Notes under the pieces: model-generated | What the model was told of the DNA's origin: nothing | The model's database searches: none | The model's input: only the letters and a program-made list of their open reading frames with translations | Part shown: positions 62,901 to 64,000 of the stretch, piece after piece | Layout of the letters: each line of letters begins with the position of its first letter | Numbering within the stretch: the stretch's first letter is position 1 | Source: Agrypnia vestita | Lineage: Eukaryota; Arthropoda; Insecta; Trichoptera; Phryganeidae | Length of the DNA stretch: 64,000 bases | Direction of reading: 5' to 3' | Assembly: GCA_016648135.1 (NCBI GenBank) | Contig: JADDOH010001574.1 | Coordinates: 62,001-126,000 of the forward strand | Translations under genes and position numbers: made by a program

Positions 62901-64000
62901 CCATTTGATTACTGATGTGGAATAACTTTGGAATGGAATAAATTCAGCTTTGTACAGTTAAAAATCATTTTATTTATTTCTGCTCAAAATATTTTTTGAC
63001 ATCTTATATTTACACTTGTGTTGTTACTTACTTTTATAGGAAGGTTGCTATCAGTGCCAAACACATTGCTAAAAGAGTGAAGAGAGGAATAAGCCACGAA
63101 GATGCTTGGAACATGACATCCATCGAGCTGGTCGCTGCTGCGGAGGTATTATATAATTTTAAGGACTTTTAATTCAAGCAATTTTATTAGAGATTGACCA
63201 AAACTAGATTTTCTGCTGAATTTCGGCTTCTGTTTTGCTTTGGCTGAAACCAAAACGTATTTAGATACATAAATCCTAAAAATCTACCGTATTTTTCCTA
63301 GCCTTGTAATAGTTCATTCGGATTAAATAAAATAAAAGAAACCAATTTTATTAATATAAAAAATATTTAGATATACTATCTAAAACTACCCATACTAAAC
63401 TAATTTTAGTGAACAAATCAGTGAAATTTTTAAGTCTTCAGATATTATAAAAACAATTTTTTTAAATTTATTTTTTACGCTTCGACAGGCCAGGAGGCCC
63501 AATTACAGAAGCGAAATACATCATAAAACACCCAGGCTTGAGTAAATCACATAGATTAACATTGTGACCTCACTGGGAATCGAACCCGGAACCCTCGGTG
63601 TGGGAATCCAGTGTCATACCCACTGCGCTACGAGGGCCACCAAAAATCTTAATACTACAAAAAAATCTAATCTTTTCCAGTAGTATGTTTTGAACAAAAC
63701 AATACAATAAATAACTAATTAGTAATTAGACTATAAACTTTGCCAAAAAAAATAATACATATTTGAAAATTATAAACACTTTGAACTTTGAATTATTACA
63801 ACAGACAAGAAATTTTTTCGGCAAAACCGAAACCGCGGTTGAACCTAGATTTTTGGCTGAAAGTGAAACATAATTTTTATATATTTTTTTAACTAAACAT
63901 TTAACCACTTCGAATTTCAGGCTCACTGTAGAAGTTTTATAATAGAGAAGTTCAGCGAGCAGATGCACATCATGGCTGCCAAGGCATCGCCATCTCTGAG
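38042..64000 (+). CDS. ACOX1: Peroxisomal acyl-CoA oxidase (ACOX1 family), 11 exons in window, 3' end missing
   Basis: Exons: 38042-38165, 44609-44771, 46207-46375, 50173-50296, 51313-51557, 52736-52896, 59165-59327, 59927-60117, 62699-62848, 63040-63145, 63921-64000+; all GT/AG, 558 codons plus 2 nt in frame. The enzyme oxidises acyl-CoA to trans-2-enoyl-CoA with FAD and O2, giving H2O2, the first step of peroxisomal beta-oxidation. The start [14 protein letters not shown] with an ELTHLLDG box is the family N-terminus. The [12 protein letters not shown] and YKWWPGGLGHTA segments (flavin and substrate region), the GTKLGMNG-like box and YSAVRRQS follow. Glu435 in the YEGENT motif is the catalytic base by family knowledge. 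ATG 38042 is the first in-frame ATG. About 100 residues, including the peroxisomal targeting end, lie beyond the window. A few introns exceed 3 kb and are packed with transposons. Which ACOX paralogue it is cannot be settled here. Confidence 0.95.
38838..38919. repeat. (TA)n microsatellite
   Basis: About 80 bases of alternating TA, broken once by agtaatatat near 38863. It is in ACOX1 intron 1 and is likely length-polymorphic. Confidence 0.95.
38920..40800. other. ACOX1 intron 1, AT-rich, little recognised
   Basis: No gene seen. The block at about 40080-40290 shares scattered boxes (caatatttctgac, aagtnactt, cgctt(t/c)gatacaag) with 58120-58290 in intron 6, which suggests two old copies of one repeat. 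Confidence 0.4.
40804..41154. mobile_element. MITE with about 65-bp inverted ends (351 bp)
   Basis: The left end cagggtgtccgacgtcaagc and the reversed right end caggtgtcccgtatctcgac are followed by a shared gacgtcaagccgaa(a/t)tcggg box, then ccaagtcataata and atcagaaaaatattt. The right arm has small insertions. A long minus-strand frame across it is a by-product. It lies in ACOX1 intron 1. Confidence 0.8.
41351..41675. mobile_element. MITE with TTAA target sites (325 bp)
   Basis: TTAA stands at 41347-41350 and 41676-41679. Inverted ends of about 50 bp begin ctgtaa(t/c)tg(g/a)ttgcggata and continue through ttttatacgaacc to tttttccgaga. TTAA duplication is the piggyBac habit, but these ends do not start with the usual CCC, so the superfamily is left open. 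Confidence 0.8.
41839..42555 (-). pseudogene. Mariner fragment split by a MITE
   Basis: The left terminal repeat tcaggtcctttata at 41839 matches the mariner at 18526-19461. On the minus strand the C-terminal half of the transposase can be followed in broken frames up to about 42285. It resumes at about 42431-42555, where the order of matching boxes with the intact copy continues. The 145-bp hairpin between is a later insertion. It is inactive. Confidence 0.75.
42286..42430. mobile_element. Palindromic MITE inside the mariner fragment (145 bp)
   Basis: The ends ggg(c)cggttgttt and, reversed, ggcccggttgttt lead into arms of about 60 bp with a few mismatches, including aaagcatagatttttacg. Flanks are gaa and taa, possibly a 3-bp target duplication with one change. 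Confidence 0.8.
42575..43010 (+). pseudogene. Non-LTR retrotransposon 3' end, copy 1
   Basis: Readable across frame breaks: MMYGSEAWK, then [18 protein letters not shown], then [27 protein letters not shown]. This is the tail that follows the RT domain in many insect LINEs (YGSE-W ... LRWFGH-ERM). The end aaacggcgtgatggttagtt is shared with copies at 44190-44470, 48665-48770, 53030-53510 and 54838-55290. Confidence 0.75.
44190..44470 (-). pseudogene. Non-LTR retrotransposon 3' end, copy 2, diverged
   Basis: The minus strand carries a degenerate version of the same tail, with a [13 protein letters not shown] stretch in place of [10 protein letters not shown]. It ends near the gtgatggttagtt box at 44190. 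It stands about 140 bp before ACOX1 exon 2. Confidence 0.6.
45255..45722. mobile_element. MITE with CCGTATTTGCTC ends (about 468 bp)
   Basis: The left end ccgtatttgctcaggtgttt and the reversed right end tcgtattcgctcgcataatt share cgtattygctc, and both continue into tgca boxes. The interior has no coding sequence. It lies in ACOX1 intron 2. The target duplication is not clear. Confidence 0.55.
46988..47055 (+). other. tRNA-Asp-like relic (SINE head or tRNA pseudogene)
   Basis: The order cttggcgcaggggtaagta, then cctgtcgcgtgg (anticodon loop like GUC), then a B-box-like region follows the tRNA-Asp layout. The B box is damaged (gagatctatt instead of ggttcgaatc) and the acceptor stem does not pair. 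It is not a working tRNA gene. Confidence 0.55.
47609..47690 (-). other. tRNA-Asp-like relic, inverted
   Basis: The minus strand reads taacttagtggtaagcatcc, then cctgtcatgcggg, then agttcggctctccgg: A box, a GUC anticodon loop and a B box in correct order. Several stem mismatches and no CCA-ready acceptor stem point to a retroposed relic or SINE head. Confidence 0.6.
48665..48770 (-). pseudogene. Non-LTR retrotransposon 3' end, copy 3, tail only
   Basis: The accatcac box and the cacatt...ctgtc order match the inverse of the 42945-43000 tail. Only about 100 bp survive in ACOX1 intron 3. Confidence 0.5.
49695..49820. repeat. Direct repeat flanking ACOX1 exon 4, left copy
   Basis: The order cgataaattattaaattttg, then tttttgcacaaatcaaattc, then tttacgattgaaatcgtaca is repeated in the same orientation at 50452-50580. 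One copy lies in intron 3, the other in intron 4. Confidence 0.85.
50452..50580. repeat. Direct repeat flanking ACOX1 exon 4, right copy
   Basis: It matches 49695-49820 over about 125 bp with roughly 10-15 differences and a small insertion (acaagtgaggaggt). The inner cgattgaaatcg is itself palindromic. Confidence 0.85.
52974..53008. repeat. Short perfect hairpin
   Basis: Aatattatcctata and its complement are separated by six bases, 78 bp after the exon 6 donor site of ACOX1. Confidence 0.8.
53030..53510 (+). pseudogene. Non-LTR retrotransposon 3' end, copy 4
   Basis: It reads [20 protein letters not shown], then [20 protein letters not shown], then [18 protein letters not shown], then [11 protein letters not shown], with few breaks. 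It closes with aaacggcgtgacggtttgtt. It is the cleanest plus-strand copy of this LINE tail in the window and is close to copy 1. Confidence 0.8.
53910..54366 (-). mobile_element. MITE family 1, copy C, inverted
   Basis: The whole length matches copy A (4268-4704) in reverse, with both inverted ends present (tattgcttacccaacgtaac at 53910 and gtggtacgtctata at 54366). It is the longest copy. It lies in ACOX1 intron 6. Confidence 0.85.
54838..55290 (-). pseudogene. Non-LTR retrotransposon 3' end, copy 5
   Basis: On the minus strand: [20 protein letters not shown], then [14 protein letters not shown], a frame break, then [29 protein letters not shown] and [19 protein letters not shown]. It is of the same type as copies 1 and 4 but more diverged. 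Confidence 0.8.
55466..55636 (-). mobile_element. tRNA-headed SINE, copy 4, inverted
   Basis: On the minus strand the head agcttgttggtcttgtggtt, the B box gggttcgaacctc and the conserved body are present. The tail is cut near the atctaaattc junction. It abuts the Jockey-type LINE relic on its right. Confidence 0.85.
55645..57840 (+). pseudogene. Degenerate Jockey/CR1-type LINE
   Basis: Fragments in changing frames follow the normal order. First comes a YYKRKI segment. Then [16 protein letters not shown] (56184 on; linker before RT), NTSPGND, and the RT part with [20 protein letters not shown] (56730-56785; first catalytic aspartate) and YGVSRG. Then KYLGVEID-like and [11 protein letters not shown] segments, and an [10 protein letters not shown] tail. 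The FADD box region is deleted (about 56940). Many stops and frame breaks make it dead. Its frame is interrupted by the fragment at about 55835-56125. Confidence 0.8.
55835..56125 (+). pseudogene. RTE-like LINE tail nested in the Jockey-type LINE
   Basis: The frame 55907-56119 reads [20 protein letters not shown], then [25 protein letters not shown] and NQSHGLKP. The pattern LGHI-R-L---I-EG---GK--RGRPR is the C-terminal tail of another LINE group, found after its RT. It sits between two blocks of the Jockey-type relic, so it was probably inserted into it. Limits are approximate. Confidence 0.65.
57850..59120. other. Late part of ACOX1 intron 6, nothing firm
   Basis: AT-rich, with a slightly GC-richer patch at 58730-58880. 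No open frame with a domain and no clear terminal repeats. See also the weak match between 58120-58290 and 40080-40290. Confidence 0.4.
59690..59770 (-). mobile_element. Second SINE family, head fragment
   Basis: The minus strand reads agtaggcatgaaactggctt, then a gggattccgggtt B-box-like end. It matches the better copy at 63475-63642 in order and spacing but is diverged. Confidence 0.5.
60387..61692 (-). mobile_element. Full-length mariner element with disrupted transposase
   Basis: The 24-bp inverted ends starting ttaggtccttacatatgaaa are exact, flanked by TA at 60385-60386 and 61693-61694; 1306 bp. On the minus strand the transposase starts [14 protein letters not shown] (ATG near 61504), with a helix-turn-helix region and the GRP linker. 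It breaks near 61053 and resumes as [16 protein letters not shown] (first Asp), LLHDNARPH (second) and [13 protein letters not shown] (third). The second and third are separated by 34 residues, the mariner D,D34D signature. The break is a 22-bp insertion with 9-bp direct repeats (taaaatctt at 61053 and 61075). It lies in ACOX1 intron 8. Confidence 0.95.
62142..62371. mobile_element. hAT-type MITE family 4, copy 3 (230 bp)
   Basis: An exact 8-bp duplication gttgtagt stands at 62134-62141 and 62372-62379. The ends are caggtgcgtgcagtgggaac and, reversed, caggggcgtgcagtgggaac. The inner boxes gcatga and tcatgc are shared with the other two copies. Confidence 0.9.
62382..62668. mobile_element. MITE family 3, second copy
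   Basis: The left end reads gatattgttgcctttgcttt and the right end caatattgctgcccttgctt, followed by ttgtacccct: diverged forms of the 7558-7806 ends. The inner atatttcctataaaattctt and gactgcatt boxes also match. The right edge is only 30 bp from the acceptor of ACOX1 exon 9. Confidence 0.65.
63475..63642 (-). mobile_element. Second tRNA-headed SINE family
   Basis: On the minus strand: ggtggccctcgtagcgcagt (A box), cactggattcccacacc (anticodon arm position) and gggttcgattccc (B box), then a non-tRNA body to about 63475. The head resembles a tRNA more closely than any other copy here, but the acceptor arms do not pair. ACOX1 intron 10. Confidence 0.75.

Noticed and set aside
63475..63642. 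Functional tRNA gene
   Set aside because: A and B boxes are present, but the acceptor and anticodon arms do not pair properly and a non-tRNA body follows, so SINE was chosen.
1..64000. CRISPR arrays, bacterial-type operons, ribosome binding sites
   Set aside because: The window is eukaryotic; no regularly spaced direct repeats with unique spacers were seen.

Overview
This is an AT-rich, intron-rich window from an animal nuclear genome, almost certainly an insect. Two neighbouring genes combine an N-terminal ZAD domain with C2H2 fingers, an arthropod-specific arrangement. The transposon load (mariners, many hairpin MITEs, tRNA-headed SINEs, several non-LTR elements) also fits. Lepidoptera is my best guess from the style of the repeats and the acyl-CoA oxidase sequence, but that is inference.

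Four genes are supported, and I rebuilt each from exon reading frames and GT/AG splice sites. (1) A ZAD/C2H2 gene on + (5296-15310, 7 exons, 461 aa). (2) A second ZAD/C2H2 gene on + (20994-25321, 6 exons, 505 aa). It shares the domain order, finger count and several intron positions of the first, so the pair looks like an old tandem duplication. (3) Ribosomal protein L19 (eL19) on - (35580-32128, 5 coding exons, 201 aa, complete). (4) A peroxisomal acyl-CoA oxidase of the ACOX1 family on + (38042 to beyond 64000). It has 11 exons here, 558 codons in frame, and its C-terminal part lies outside the window. The genes do not form a pathway: two are putative DNA-binding regulators, one is a translation component and one does peroxisomal beta-oxidation.

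Most of the remaining sequence is mobile-element debris. By region: 1-2600 nothing recognised; 2.6-4.7 kb tandem repeats, a Helitron-like tail and a MITE; 5.3-15.3 kb gene 1, with a 592-bp foldback element, MITEs and a GC-rich block in its introns; 15.6-17.0 kb a three-level nest of transposons; 17.4-20.7 kb MITE, LINE and mariner remnants; 21-25.3 kb gene 2; 25.5-26.8 kb a 1.36-kb inverted-repeat transposon of unknown family; 27.5-31.6 kb a pogo-like MITE, an inverted SINE pair and a mariner relic; 32.1-35.6 kb RpL19, with a near-perfect 92-bp hairpin in intron 4; 36.4-37.5 kb SINE and Penelope-like relics; 38-64 kb ACOX1, with introns of up to 6.4 kb full of elements, including a full-length mariner with both terminal repeats at 60387-61692.

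The best leads are the unclassified 1.36-kb element, a hAT-type MITE family with three insertions keeping 8-bp target duplications, the nested insertion history, the long hairpin in RpL19, and a stop-free 84-bp intron inside the ZAD domain of gene 2. I saw no clearly new gene system.
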